DNA of 64,000 nucleotides, from assembly GCF_022761035.1 (NCBI RefSeq), contig NZ_JAKWJP010000005.1, positions 1 to 64,000 of the forward strand, read 5' to 3'. The position numbers and the translations under genes are program-made. Source of the stretch: Microbacterium sp. SS28. GTDB lineage: Bacteria; Actinomycetota; Actinomycetes; Actinomycetales; Microbacteriaceae. Shown one piece after another: positions 36,294-44,989 of the stretch (positions are counted from its first letter, which is position 1; every line of letters begins with the position of its first letter). Under the pieces are notes generated by a model. It ran no database searches. It saw only the letters and a program-made list of their open reading frames with translations, and had not been told where the DNA came from.

Positions 36294-39200
36294 GCGCGGG
36301 TCTCCTCCCGAGCCGTGACGGTGACCTCTGGTGCGCCGGCTGAGAAGACCACGTTCGCCAACCGCGAGGCGTTGCGATCCGGATTCGAGACGGACGTGAT
36401 GGCACCGACGTAAGGTTCCAGCGTCTGTAGCAGCTTCTGCGGTGTGGCGAGGATCATGTGGAACCCGAACTCACCGAACACATCCATCGCGTTTCGCGTG
36501 TACCGACTGTCGGCCTTGTCGAAGGCCTCGTCGAGCACGATCGACCCGAACCGCGGCAGGTCATCCTCTTCCTCCGTGAGCTGATACCGCAGCGCGGCCG
36601 CGAGACAGAAGATCACGAGCTTCTGCCGTTGCCCACCTGACAGACCCTCGGCGGAGTCGTAGACGCGCATCACTCGACCGCTCGCATTCTTCTCGCGCGC
36701 GAGAAAGCTGACATGAAGTCGAGTGTCGAGAACCCGAGTACGCCAGTCCGTATCCACGCGATCCCTCGACCCGAGCCTCCCGATGACCCGCTGAAGCACC
36801 TCGAAACGCTGGTCGGCTCCCGCCGGCGACTCATCAGCCCAGTTGCCCTCCACGATCCGTCGCAAGTCGGTGAGGAACGCGTCGACTTCCGGGGTGCGAG
36901 CCGTCTTCACATCGATCTCCAGGAACCGGTCTGTCCCCTCGAACGGGGACCTCCCCAGGGATGCATTGACAGGTAGGATGCGTTCGCGAATGAGCCCTGG
37001 TGCGTCCCGCAGGTCGCTCAGCAGGTGAGCGACCACATCCTGCGACCGCTCCCGCAGCAGCTTTCGGAACTGGCTCTCCTTCTCCGGCAGACCCCGCGCC
37101 AGGATCCCCTCCCGCAGTTCTCGGTACCCATAGCGATCGCCGATCTCCGCAGTCAGCTCGGCGGATGCGGCAGGCCAACCAAACCGGAACTCCGCTGCGT
37201 ATCCGGCGAAGCGCGCCTCCGCATCGGCGGCGCGACCGGACGCGGCGTCCTTCTCCTTCGACAGCGCGGACTGCACAGCTCGGGCGACAGCATCCACCGT
37301 CTCCAAGCTCACCGAACGTTTCTCGCCCCGGAATCGCGCGTCGAGTGCGCTCAGGAGAGACTCGTCGACCGCGGGAGGCGAAACCGATTCGAGCTCGGCG
37401 ATCTGAGAAGAGATGCTCTCCACCCGGTTGCGAGCGACTGCTCGCTCCCCGAGCGCGCTCGCGTGCTTCGTGTTGGCTTCGTCGAGCCGCTGAGTCGCCC
37501 TCTCTGCAGCGCCCTGAGCGTCGCGAAGGCTGCCTGACCCGCTCGTGAGCGTCCCAAGTTCGTCCCGTCGAGCAGCGGTCACAGCAGCGGCCGAAGCGAT
37601 GTCCACCCGCTCCCACGTGGACGTCGAGACCCTGCGGAACACGTCACGCCGATTCAGCGCCTCCTGGCGTTGAGCGTCGGCCCGTGCATCCGTCGCGTTG
37701 GCCTGATCGACTGCCGCCTCCGCCTCCCGACGACGCTCAAGCAGCGCCTCGAGGCGCGTCTCGGTATCTCCGCCGAGCACCCATCGGGCGGCATCGCCCA
37801 CCTCGGACCGGTCGTCCTTCTCATATCGTCGCGAGTTGCGCTTAACCAGCCCACCGATCGTGACGCCACGTTCGACATCGTCGAGTTCGTCAGGGTGCGA
37901 GACACACGCGTAGTCGAACTCCGTTGCAATGCGCCGACGAACGTAGGCTGCGAACGGCCCATTCGCGACTGCCACGCGATGCACCAGGGAGCGGGCGTCC
38001 TTGGGGCGGCGTGGCTCATCGACGGAATGCGGCACCGCTTCGATCACGAGACGGACGCCGAACGCACGGGACTCAGCCGCCCGGCGCGCGGCGATCAAGT
38101 GCTCGTCGCGCACGAGGAGGGTCGTCGCAAACGACGCCAAGACGCGTTCGATCGCTCCCCGCCAGTCGGCGTTCTCAGCAGTCACCGACACGAGTTGACC
38201 GGCAAACGGCAGGGCAGATTCGGGGACACCGATATCGGCAGCGAGAAGTCTTCGTGCGTTGAGAAGCCTTCCGTCGAGGTTGCTTCGGTGGTCGCGGAGG
38301 GACTGGAGCTGTCGGGCGATCTCATCCAAGGATCTGCGGGCCTGGCTCGCAGCATCGCGCACCTCGTACGACACGGCCGGGACATCTCGCGCGGTCTCGA
38401 TGACCGCCGCAGCCAGCAGCTCCGCGAACTGAGCTGGGTCCTCAGGCATCGGCGCCCCGATGCGTGCGAGTTCTCCGGCAAGCTGTGCGCGATACTCTTC
38501 GACGACCTCTTCGGCACGCCGCGCGCTGTCGATCCGCTCCTGCAGCAGCTCTACCCGAGCGCCACCCTCGTCCCGCACACGAGCCTTCGCCGTCTCCAAC
38601 GCCTCGGCCGCAAGCTGCTGCTCGCGCGCAATGTCACTCAGTTCGCTTTCGGCCCGGGCGAGCGAGGCGTGCGCTGGACCAGCGGCCTCCCGAGCGAGCT
38701 TGAGCTTGAGCATCGCGGTGAACGGCTCGACCGCATCGTGCAGAGCGGCCGCCCCAGCCATCTCGGCACCGGCGAGGTCGAACGCCGTGATGGCGTCGTC
38801 AACCTTGCGGAGCGCGTCGGCCTGCTTGCGGAGATCTACGACGTGCTTGTGCGCAGCGTCGAGCTCGGTGAACTGCTCGACTGCGGTATCGGCACGCCCG
38901 AAAGTGTTCGGCTGATCGAGCATGAATCCGCGGAAGAGGGCATCGAGTGTGCCCAGGTTCTTGGCTGACTGAGTCTTGTGGAGCAGCTGCAGGGTCGCGT
39001 CACCGCGGAAGCCGAACTGTCGGACGACTCGTTCATGAAAGCGGCCGTGCCGACCGCCGGTCGTGATCAGCGCATCAGGGAACGCCTTCGACATGCGTCG
39101 GGCATCGATGCCACCTTCGATGTGAGCCTTGAGCCCGAGCAGACCGAGCCCTCCGCGACCGAAAATACGCGCGTCCTTCAGGGCCGTCGTCTCGGTGCGA

Positions 39201-39643
39201 GTGCCAGGCGCGTGGAATACGCGCATCAGCGTCACCGGTTCGTCGCTGAGGTTGTCGTACTTCAGCAGGATGCCGCTCCACGTCGCCTTGGGGCGCAGGT
39301 ACGTCGTCGTGGCTCGATCTGCGGTCTCATCCGCTTCCTTGCTCCATGCTCCGCGCACGTAACTCATGAGAGTGCGGTCGCTCTGCCGGGAGGTGCCATC
39401 CTGTGCCGCAGCGTTGAGCCGAAGCCAGCGATCGGGGGTGAGGACGGCAGCGATCGCGTCGAGCAGCGAGGACTTGCCGGATCCGGATGCTCCCGTGAAC
39501 AGGTGCCCTTGCCGGGCTATGTCGACGGTGACATGGCCCGAGAAGGTGCCCCAGTTGACCAGTTCCATCTGCGCGAGACGCCACTGCCCGGGCCGGGTGG
39601 GATCGACCTCAGGCTCGTCGGTCGGGAAGGTCAGCATCGTCAT
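36290..39643 (-). CDS. jetC: Wadjet system protein JetC (SMC-like ATPase, MukB/MksB type)
   Basis: A 1117-residue SMC-like motor. Walker A is GASGSGKSS (51-59), the long middle is coiled coil with a hinge-like segment near residues 500-620, the ABC signature is LSGGQRQK (from 1001), and Walker B is SIVLDEAFDKAD (1034-1045). The N-terminal WRLAQMELVNWGTFSGH is the usual JetC start. It overlaps jetB upstream (ATGA) and jetD downstream. The size and motifs match intact type I-like systems. JetC dimers extrude DNA loops and sense small circular plasmids in characterised homologues. Confidence 0.94.
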   Translation of the reverse strand: MTMLTFPTDEPEVDPTRPGQWRLAQMELVNWGTFSGHVTVDIARQGHLFTGASGSGKSSLLDAIAAVLTPDRWLRLNAAAQDGTSRQSDRTLMSYVRGAWSKEADETADRATTTYLRPKATWSGILLKYDNLSDEPVTLMRVFHAPGTRTETTALKDARIFGRGGLGLLGLKAHIEGGIDARRMSKAFPDALITTGGRHGRFHERVVRQFGFRGDATLQLLHKTQSAKNLGTLDALFRGFMLDQPNTFGRADTAVEQFTELDAAHKHVVDLRKQADALRKVDDAITAFDLAGAEMAGAAALHDAVEPFTAMLKLKLAREAAGPAHASLARAESELSDIAREQQLAAEALETAKARVRDEGGARVELLQERIDSARRAEEVVEEYRAQLAGELARIGAPMPEDPAQFAELLAAAVIETARDVPAVSYEVRDAASQARRSLDEIARQLQSLRDHRSNLDGRLLNARRLLAADIGVPESALPFAGQLVSVTAENADWRGAIERVLASFATTLLVRDEHLIAARRAAESRAFGVRLVIEAVPHSVDEPRRPKDARSLVHRVAVANGPFAAYVRRRIATEFDYACVSHPDELDDVERGVTIGGLVKRNSRRYEKDDRSEVGDAARWVLGGDTETRLEALLERRREAEAAVDQANATDARADAQRQEALNRRDVFRRVSTSTWERVDIASAAAVTAARRDELGTLTSGSGSLRDAQGAAERATQRLDEANTKHASALGERAVARNRVESISSQIAELESVSPPAVDESLLSALDARFRGEKRSVSLETVDAVARAVQSALSKEKDAASGRAADAEARFAGYAAEFRFGWPAASAELTAEIGDRYGYRELREGILARGLPEKESQFRKLLRERSQDVVAHLLSDLRDAPGLIRERILPVNASLGRSPFEGTDRFLEIDVKTARTPEVDAFLTDLRRIVEGNWADESPAGADQRFEVLQRVIGRLGSRDRVDTDWRTRVLDTRLHVSFLAREKNASGRVMRVYDSAEGLSGGQRQKLVIFCLAAALRYQLTEEEDDLPRFGSIVLDEAFDKADSRYTRNAMDVFGEFGFHMILATPQKLLQTLEPYVGAITSVSNPDRNASRLANVVFSAGAPEVTVTAREETRA

Positions 39644-40299
39644 TCCGATTCATCCTCGGGATCCGTCAATGCGGCGGCGACCTCGCCGGTTCCCTCCTGC
39701 GCGATCCGGTGGTACTCGGCAGTGATAGCGCGGATCTGATCGGCGTCGAGGATCAGCCGGAGCACCGGTGAGATCTCGGCGCGGTCATCGCCCACGGCGT
39801 GCAGCACGCGAAGCTTGTTCTGCATCTTGTTCCACGAGGAGTTCAACCGGCTCGTGAAGTCCTTCTCGTCACGATCGACGGTGCGAAACACAGCGAGCTG
39901 CTCAAACACCTCGGACTGCCCCACGATCACGCGCCCGCGACCCTCCTCACTCAACAGCGTCTGCCGGAGGACAAGCAGCATCGCCGTATCCAGGAATGTC
40001 AACGCCTCCGAACGCACTGCTTTCGGCACATCTTCAGTTGGAGCATTTCGCACGAATGCGAACTCGTTCTCGCGATCGACCACCAACTCGAGGAAGAGGT
40101 CGCCCAGCCGGGAGCGGATGACGGCCTCGTCGGTCAGCAGCACCGCCCACAGCTGCGCTTCCCGCGCACCCGACAGGTAAGGCCCACGCACGAGACGGAG
40201 AAGCACGCGTCGCGTCCGATCCGGGAGCTCTCCGGCGTCGCCCCGCCACAAGCCCGCCACATCCTCGGCCGCGACATCCGTCGTGGTCATATCGGTCAT
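39640..40299 (-). CDS. jetB: Wadjet system protein JetB (kleisin-associated, MksE-like)
   Basis: A 219-residue DUF4194-type protein, mostly winged-helix: RRVLLRLVRGPYLSGAREAQLWAVLLTDEAVIRSRLGDLFLELVVDRENEFAFVRN, then SEALTFLDTAMLLVLRQTLL and KDFTSRLNSSWNKMQNKLRVL. JetB binds the JetA kleisin and the JetC heads. ATG 40299 overlaps the jetA stop (ATGA) and is chosen over upstream in-frame codons that lie inside jetA. Confidence 0.92.
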   Translation of the reverse strand: MTDMTTTDVAAEDVAGLWRGDAGELPDRTRRVLLRLVRGPYLSGAREAQLWAVLLTDEAVIRSRLGDLFLELVVDRENEFAFVRNAPTEDVPKAVRSEALTFLDTAMLLVLRQTLLSEEGRGRVIVGQSEVFEQLAVFRTVDRDEKDFTSRLNSSWNKMQNKLRVLHAVGDDRAEISPVLRLILDADQIRAITAEYHRIAQEGTGEVAAALTDPEDESE

Positions 40300-41747
40300 G
40301 TCACTGCTCCTGTGAATCGGTGCACGGCAACGAGCGCCGCGCGGGCGACCCCGTCGGCACCCAACCAGGCGAGTACCTCCGGCGCATCGTCGACAGTTCC
40401 CTGCTCGGCCGCTATTGAGAGCAGGCCGACGACGCTGCCGACTCCCTGCGTGGCTGGATATCGCGCGAGAACTTCGCCGACCGTGCAGGACGGCGCCTCG
40501 GCGAGCAGATCGTTGATATTGCGACTGAGTTCGTCGAAGTCGATCTCGGTCTCGCGTGCGAGGGCACGCAGTTCTTCGAGGCTCGCGACAGAGGCTTGCT
40601 GCGAGAGGACCTCGCCCGTGGCATCGAACTCGGCCGGATCGTAAAGCTCGATGGCTCCCACGCTCGAGAAGGGCACCGCAGACAGATCCAGCGTGAGGGA
40701 TGTGGCCTGCCACGGCCGGGTATATGCGGCGGCTTCGACTCCGGCGTGCTGAGCCTCACGCAGCAGAGTGCGCAGCACTCGGTCGCGTTGGTAGTCCTGG
40801 GACTGAACGTAGCGGCGCAATGCCCGGGCGAACATCGTGATGGCGTCCTGGATCTCAGCGCTGCGACCCTTGAGTGTCGCCAAGAATGACCTCAATGCTC
40901 GTCGTTCCTCGGGCGTCAGATCGCGGGCGAACCCTCGATCGAGGATGCGACGGATGTCCGCCTCGAATGCCGCGCCGAGCGCGGGATCGAGAACGAGCTG
41001 CGCGAACGCAGCGAAGCTGCGGCCCGCGTCCGATTCGGAGATATGGTCGACCCCGCGAAACACCTCATCGATCACCGCGGCCTGGGAGACGTCGGATTCG
41101 ACGATCTTGGCTCGCAGCGACGCATTGAGCGTCTCGAACTCCGCACTCACCCGCGCAAAGTCGTCTGGCACGTCGGCCGCCTGAGCAAGAACATCCCGAA
41201 CCCGCTCGAGCGCTCGATCCTCTTCGATCGCTAGCTCATCACCGGAGCGGAGAGCCTCGATGCGCCGCTCGATCCCCTCGATCTCCTCCTCCAACAGCGC
41301 GATGCGTGCGGACGCGTCAGGATCCGTGTCAATCGCGAGACGGCGTACCTGTGCAGCGAGACTCGCGAGCCTTGACTCCGTCACGCTTGAGCGGGGGGCC
41401 GCACGGCCCTGGAGGAAGCGAATACCGGCGATCGCATCTGGGGAGAGTTCGAGCGTCTCACCACGTGCTTCGGAAGACGGCCGCCGTACGAGAAACCCAG
41501 CCGAGCGCCACTCGGCGCAATAGCCCTTCGCCGTCAAAGGCAGAGGTACCCCGTGAGCGCGGAGTCTGTCGAGGTCAACGTCGATCCGCTCGTAAAGCTC
41601 TTCTGCATCGACACGACGCTCATCACCCCCCAGATGAGTGCTGAGCAGGCCGGCGATCACTGGCGCACTGTCGGCACGAAGCAGCTTCCAAGCGGCGTCT
41701 CGTTGTACGAGCTGCGCGAGCTCAAGAACCTGGGCGACTGCGGGCAC
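40296..41747 (-). CDS. jetA: Wadjet system protein JetA (kleisin, DUF3375)
   Basis: A 483-residue DUF3375 kleisin. It begins LELAQLVQRDAAWKLLRADSAPVIAGLLSTHL, with GYCAEWRSAGFLVRRPS, a coiled-coil mid-part (DASARIALLEEEIEGIERRIEAL) and SESDAGRSFAAFAQLVLDP, all typical of JetA. It is the first gene of jetABCD. The GTG at 41747 is the first usual start codon in frame; a stop lies about 14 codons upstream, and the Shine-Dalgarno is poor, so the start is the least certain part. The order A-B-C-D with ATGA overlaps is the canonical operon. Confidence 0.93.
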   Translation of the reverse strand: MPAVAQVLELAQLVQRDAAWKLLRADSAPVIAGLLSTHLGGDERRVDAEELYERIDVDLDRLRAHGVPLPLTAKGYCAEWRSAGFLVRRPSSEARGETLELSPDAIAGIRFLQGRAAPRSSVTESRLASLAAQVRRLAIDTDPDASARIALLEEEIEGIERRIEALRSGDELAIEEDRALERVRDVLAQAADVPDDFARVSAEFETLNASLRAKIVESDVSQAAVIDEVFRGVDHISESDAGRSFAAFAQLVLDPALGAAFEADIRRILDRGFARDLTPEERRALRSFLATLKGRSAEIQDAITMFARALRRYVQSQDYQRDRVLRTLLREAQHAGVEAAAYTRPWQATSLTLDLSAVPFSSVGAIELYDPAEFDATGEVLSQQASVASLEELRALARETEIDFDELSRNINDLLAEAPSCTVGEVLARYPATQGVGSVVGLLSIAAEQGTVDDAPEVLAWLGADGVARAALVAVHRFTGAVT

Positions 41748-41779
41748 GCGTCCATTGTGAATGACCGCGCCGACATCAC

Positions 41780-41795
41780 GTCACTTCGTCACTTC
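41780..41795. promoter_or_regulatory. Tandem GTCACTTC repeat upstream of jetA
   Basis: GTCACTTC is repeated head to tail at 41780-41787 and 41788-41795, some 35-50 bp upstream of the jetA start. It may be a regulator site of the Wadjet promoter. No regulator gene for it is evident. Confidence 0.35.
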
Positions 41796-41917
41796 TGAGG
41801 TGCGGTGCACCACATGTGGAGGGGTGGCGCACCCCACCCCCTGAGTCGGGCGAATTCCGCGGAATCGCGCGGCAGAACTCACAGACGAATGGCCAAGCAG
41901 TAGAGCCGCTGGCCCGC

Positions 41918-41962
41918 AGGTGACCCCCAAGTGACCCCCGCGGGGTCACCTGGGGGTCACTT
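41918..41962. repeat. GTGACCCCC inverted array, right junction
   Basis: GGTGACCCCC and AGTGACCCCC stand in tandem and are mirrored by GGGGTCACCTGGGGGTCAC, giving a large hairpin-capable block. Its core GTGACCCC-CGC-GGGGTCAC (41931-41949) is a perfect inverted repeat. The block lies about 72-116 bp left of the right 66-bp repeat, matching the left-junction layout. Confidence 0.75.
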
Positions 41963-42004
41963 CTACCAGCGCGGAACGTCGAACTGGCGCAGATTCGTAA
42001 CAAG

Positions 42005-42030
42005 AAAACCCCCGGCTGACCTGGGGTTTT
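42005..42030 (-). terminator. Hairpin terminator after the tRNA-derived repeat
   Basis: AAAACCCC (42005-42012) pairs with GGGGTTTT (42023-42030) around a 10-nt loop. It follows the 3' end of the right tRNA-Ser copy (42034) directly, in the orientation expected for a tRNA gene terminator. It could act on both strands. Confidence 0.65.
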
Positions 42031-42033
42031 TAT

Positions 42034-42099
42034 GCGGAGACGGAGGGATTTGAACCCTCGGTCCCCGTGAGGGGACTCCACCTTAGCAGGGTAGATTCG
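42034..42099 (-). repeat. Right 66-bp tRNA-Ser(GCU)-derived direct repeat (att-like)
   Basis: This is the exact copy of 33608-33673, again read on the minus strand. Identity ends at the first base after the discriminator G: CCA is not encoded here (CAT instead). The sequence further 5' could offer AGAGTCG (42119-42113) as a 7-base acceptor at the right distance, but it mispairs twice with CGTCTCC and the D arm is not convincing. It is a remnant or degenerate tRNA, not a safe functional gene. Confidence 0.9.
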
Positions 42100-42148
42100 G
42101 ACGACCGCCTGACGACTCTATGGCCAGCGCCCGGCACCAATGAAATCA

Positions 42149-42273
42149 CCGGTCAGCGGCTGTTTCCGGTCGTCACCGCCGACTCGAACTGGTCCCACGA
42201 GATGCACGCGACACACTCGAGAATCGCCCAAAGCCGGCATCCTCGGAATGCCCGGGGTCACTTGGGGGTCACC
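42149..42273. repeat. Junction repeat copy 2, ending in GGGGTCAC doublet
   Basis: This is the diverged copy of 33721-33845, at the same distance from the 66-bp repeat. It ends in GGGGTCACTTGGGGGTCACC (42254-42273). Its presence outside the right repeat implies that the same island-end sequence recurs beyond the Wadjet island. The rest of 42100-42456 holds no gene. Confidence 0.7.
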
Positions 42274-42456
42274 TGGCCGGGGCCGCCCGCAAGGGCATCG
42301 AAGACGCTGGCGAGTCGACTGGTCGGTGTCGACAAGCCCGTGGCGCAGTACACCGCGACGGCCCGGGCGGCTTCCGAGGCGATGATCACAACCCTTGCTT
42401 CCCTGCTGCTTCCAGACCGCGCAGAGTCGATTAGGCGCTCGCCGGGACCAGGTTTC

Positions 42457-43211
42457 CGTGTACCTCACGAGGTGGTTGCTATACCCACCGTCGACGACGA
42501 CGGACGTTCCTGTGATGTACCGCGCGGCGAGGCTCGCCAGGTCACCGCGACGTCAGCGACATCGTCGACGTCGGCGACGTACCCCAGCGGGATCCACTCG
42601 GCAAACCGGTCCTCGCCGACCTCGGCGATCTTGTCCCGATTCATGCTCGTCGCGATGACCCCTCGCGCGATGCTATCCAACCGAATGCCGTCTGGCCCCA
42701 ACTCGACGGAGGCTGTCCGTGTCAGGGAAGCAAGGCCGGCCCTGGCGGCGGCGTAGCCGCCGTTGCCCGCGACAGGGACCGATTCGTGGATGGAGGTGAT
42801 GTTGATCACCGACGCGGCACCGCTCGCCCTCAGCGCAGACAGACATTCGCGGAGCAGCGCAACAGGCGCGATCAGGTTCACTTCGAGCAGCGCCGCGAAC
42901 AGATCGGAGCCGAGTTCGGCCACCGTGGCGTCCACCTCGAAACCCGCGTTGTTCACGACAATGTCGAGCCCGCCGAGCTTCGCCGCTTCTGCTCCCACAC
43001 GCTGCGGAGCATCGCGGTCAGTGAGGTCTGCCACGATGATGCGCGCGTCCAAGTCGGCGGCGACCTGTTCGAGCCTCGACTGGTCTCGGCCGTGAAGTAC
43101 GCAGGTCGCGCCGGCACGATGGAATGCACGGGCGATCGCCGCGCCGATTCCGGCGCTCGCGCCCGTGATGAGGGCGCGTCGGCCGGCGAGGGGAAGCAGT
43201 TCCGTCGTCAT
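42457..43211 (-). pseudogene. SDR family oxidoreductase with a C-terminal frameshift
   Basis: From ATG 43211 the protein is a normal short-chain dehydrogenase: ALITGASAGIGAAIARAF (NAD(P) site), DIVVNNAGF, Ser in INITSIHESV and YAAARAGLASL (Y-x3-R where Y-x3-K is usual). Around 42540, after DVADVAVT, the frame is lost. The next frame continues perfectly with LASLAARYITGTSVVVDGGYSNHLVRYT, the expected SDR end. A single missing C (ACC CTG read as AC CTG) explains it. The broken frame stops at 42465. The Lys-to-Arg change in the active site also suggests decay. It is third in the RraA-KdgK-SDR remnant operon. A sequencing error is possible for the frameshift. Confidence 0.75.
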
Positions 43212-43417
43212 ATCTCCTCCGAAAGTGGTGGCATAGCGGCGACTGGAATTATCGCGCCGGGTTGTGCGACAACCTCTCCGGCGACACTGTTGCCGAGCCG
43301 CGCGGACTTCAACGGGTCGATCCCGGCCAGTCGCGAAGCGAGGTACGCACCATTGAAGCTGTCCCCCGCACCGGTCGTGTCAAGGGCGAGGCTCATTCCG
43401 ACGGCCACCGGTGTTCG
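43208..43417 (-). pseudogene. C-terminal fragment of a PfkB-type 2-keto-3-deoxygluconate kinase
   Basis: Reading TPVAVGMSLALDTTGAGDSFNGAYLASRLAG and ending with GEVVAQPGAIIPVAAMPPL, this is the last fifth of a PfkB sugar kinase, including the catalytic GAGD motif. The N-terminal 230-250 residues with the sugar-binding lid are missing: the fragment abuts the end of the RraA-like gene within a few bases. The fragment cannot be a working kinase. Its stop overlaps the SDR start (ATGA). Confidence 0.75.
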
Positions 43418-43419
43418 AC

Positions 43420-43884
43420 TCAGAGGACGCTGAAAGGGCGGAACGCTTCGGTTGCGGGCATCCCGTTCGCTACGGCGCTGCGGAATTCGACTTCGCTGGC
43501 ACGCGTCGCGAACGCAGCATCGACCACGTCTCGGGCGAGGGCTGCAGGAACAACCACGGCCCCGTCGGAGTCAGCAACGATGAAGTCGCCCGGCTCGATG
43601 CGGACACCGTCGATCGAGCACGGTACCCGATGCTCGGCGAGCTCGTGGCCACCCATGCTGTCGTAGGGAATTGTTCCCGCGGACACAACGGGGAACCCGA
43701 GCTCGCGCACCTGCCTGGTGTCCCGCACCCGCCCGTCGGTGATCGCTCCCGCGCCCCGCGGGCGATGCACGCGGTCGACTGCCGACTCTCCGCAGCGATA
43801 CCCCGGAGCCCCGATCTCGAGCATGTTAGCCACAGGGAGTCGCGGCGTACTCGCTGAGACACTCGGGTACGCTTCCGCCACCAT
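43420..43884 (-). pseudogene. RraA-like (HMG/CHA aldolase family) gene remnant
   Basis: The C-terminal 100 residues are clear RraA family: AITDGRVRDTRQVRELGFPVVSAGTIPYDSMGG, RIEPGDFIVADSDGAVVVP and the terminal EAFRPFSVL. The preceding part is damaged. The expected W-GELLSTAARARGA segment appears only in a neighbouring frame (STACIARGA), so two compensating indels are likely. The N-terminal domain is largely deleted after an MLEIGAPG motif. RraA-like aldolases act on sugar-acid or oxaloacetate-type substrates. It is probably inactive. Confidence 0.65.
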
Positions 43885-44005
43885 ACTGACAGCACGCTCA
43901 TGAAGCTCGCAGGGGTAACGGCTTCAAGGTCCCATGCCGCCCAGGTCTTCATAGGCCTCATGTACGGGCGCGCCGGATCGTTGAGGCACGACTCCCACCG
44001 GCGCT

Positions 44006-44989
44006 CTAGCGTCGCGGGGCGTCTGTCCAGGCGGAGCTGAGCCGGTGATACTCGTCTGCGGTAACCGGCAGCACGACGCCATGACATGGATCGCGCGGCA
44101 GTCGGACGTCCCGTGAAGGGGTCCATTCGCCGCTGGCCAGGTCGGTGGTCTCGAATGCCACGTATCGACGCTCCGGAGTGAACTCGTCGATCCAGAGGAA
44201 CCATTTCTGCTCGCTGTTCGACTTATAGACCAGTGGACCCTCGCCTTGGCTGATCGCACCCAGACCGATGCCCTCGGCCAGGGGGGTCCAGCCGTGCGCT
44301 GCCAATGATGTAGAGGTCTCGGAGAAGACGGACTTGCCATGGGGTGCGCCTTCGCCGCGGGGACGCTCATCTTTGGCAAAGCGGTAGTAGAGGCCGTCGT
44401 GCTCGGTGACGGTAGCATCGATCGTCTGCCACCCCCGGTCGATCCATACTCGGGGTTCCGAGAAGGAGCGGAAATCGCGCGTGGTGGCATACATAATGCG
44501 GTTGTAGCTTTGACCCTCGTGCTCCGGGTTGTCGTAGAGCGTCGAGGACCAGTGCACGAGGTATGCCTGCTGTTCCGGGTCCCAGATGGACTCCGGAGCC
44601 CACGTGTTGCCGGCCTCCGGAGGTGCGACCTCGACGAGGCGGCCCTCTCCCCAGTCGACGAGATCCTGCGACTCCCAGATCATGATGGAGCGGCTGCCGT
44701 GTCGCTGGAGGCGCTCCCAGTCGTCACTGCTATAGACGCGCAGATCCGTCGCGACGAGATAGAACCGGTCGCCCTTCGGCGACCGCACGATGTGCGGATC
44801 TCTGACTCCGCGCTCGCCCCGCGTGGAGTAGAGAACGGGGCGGCCGTCGTTGAGGTCCTCGAAATGCAAGGGATCGTCGCCGTCGCTCAGTGCGAAGTAG
44901 ATCTGCTCCCCGTTCTCAGTCTCACGTTTGAAATGCACGTAGAGATAGCCCGCATGCACCGGCTCGCGGGTGTCGTTGCGAGTGCTCAT
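44006..44989 (-). CDS. GH43-type glycoside hydrolase, cytoplasmic
   Basis: A 327-residue single-domain beta-propeller starting MSTRNDTREPVHAGYLYVHFKRE, with Asp in GVRDPHIVRSPKGDRFYLVATDLRV, Glu/Asp in TWAPESIWDPEQQAYLVHWSS and Glu in ISQGEGPLVYKSN. The fold and motifs fit GH43, in the group with a GYL(Y/F)-H start found in arabinan- or xylan-active enzymes. AGGAG precedes ATG 44989. It stands alone, downstream of a TTGCGCAA site 279 bp away. Substrate not determined. Confidence 0.82.
   Translation of the reverse strand: MSTRNDTREPVHAGYLYVHFKRETENGEQIYFALSDGDDPLHFEDLNDGRPVLYSTRGERGVRDPHIVRSPKGDRFYLVATDLRVYSSDDWERLQRHGSRSIMIWESQDLVDWGEGRLVEVAPPEAGNTWAPESIWDPEQQAYLVHWSSTLYDNPEHEGQSYNRIMYATTRDFRSFSEPRVWIDRGWQTIDATVTEHDGLYYRFAKDERPRGEGAPHGKSVFSETSTSLAAHGWTPLAEGIGLGAISQGEGPLVYKSNSEQKWFLWIDEFTPERRYVAFETTDLASGEWTPSRDVRLPRDPCHGVVLPVTADEYHRLSSAWTDAPRR

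Noticed and set aside
36290..41747. Housekeeping MukBEF or Mks condensin instead of a defence system
   Set aside because: The fourth gene with a Toprim-type domain, the DUF3375 kleisin and the island setting fit JetABCD (Wadjet).
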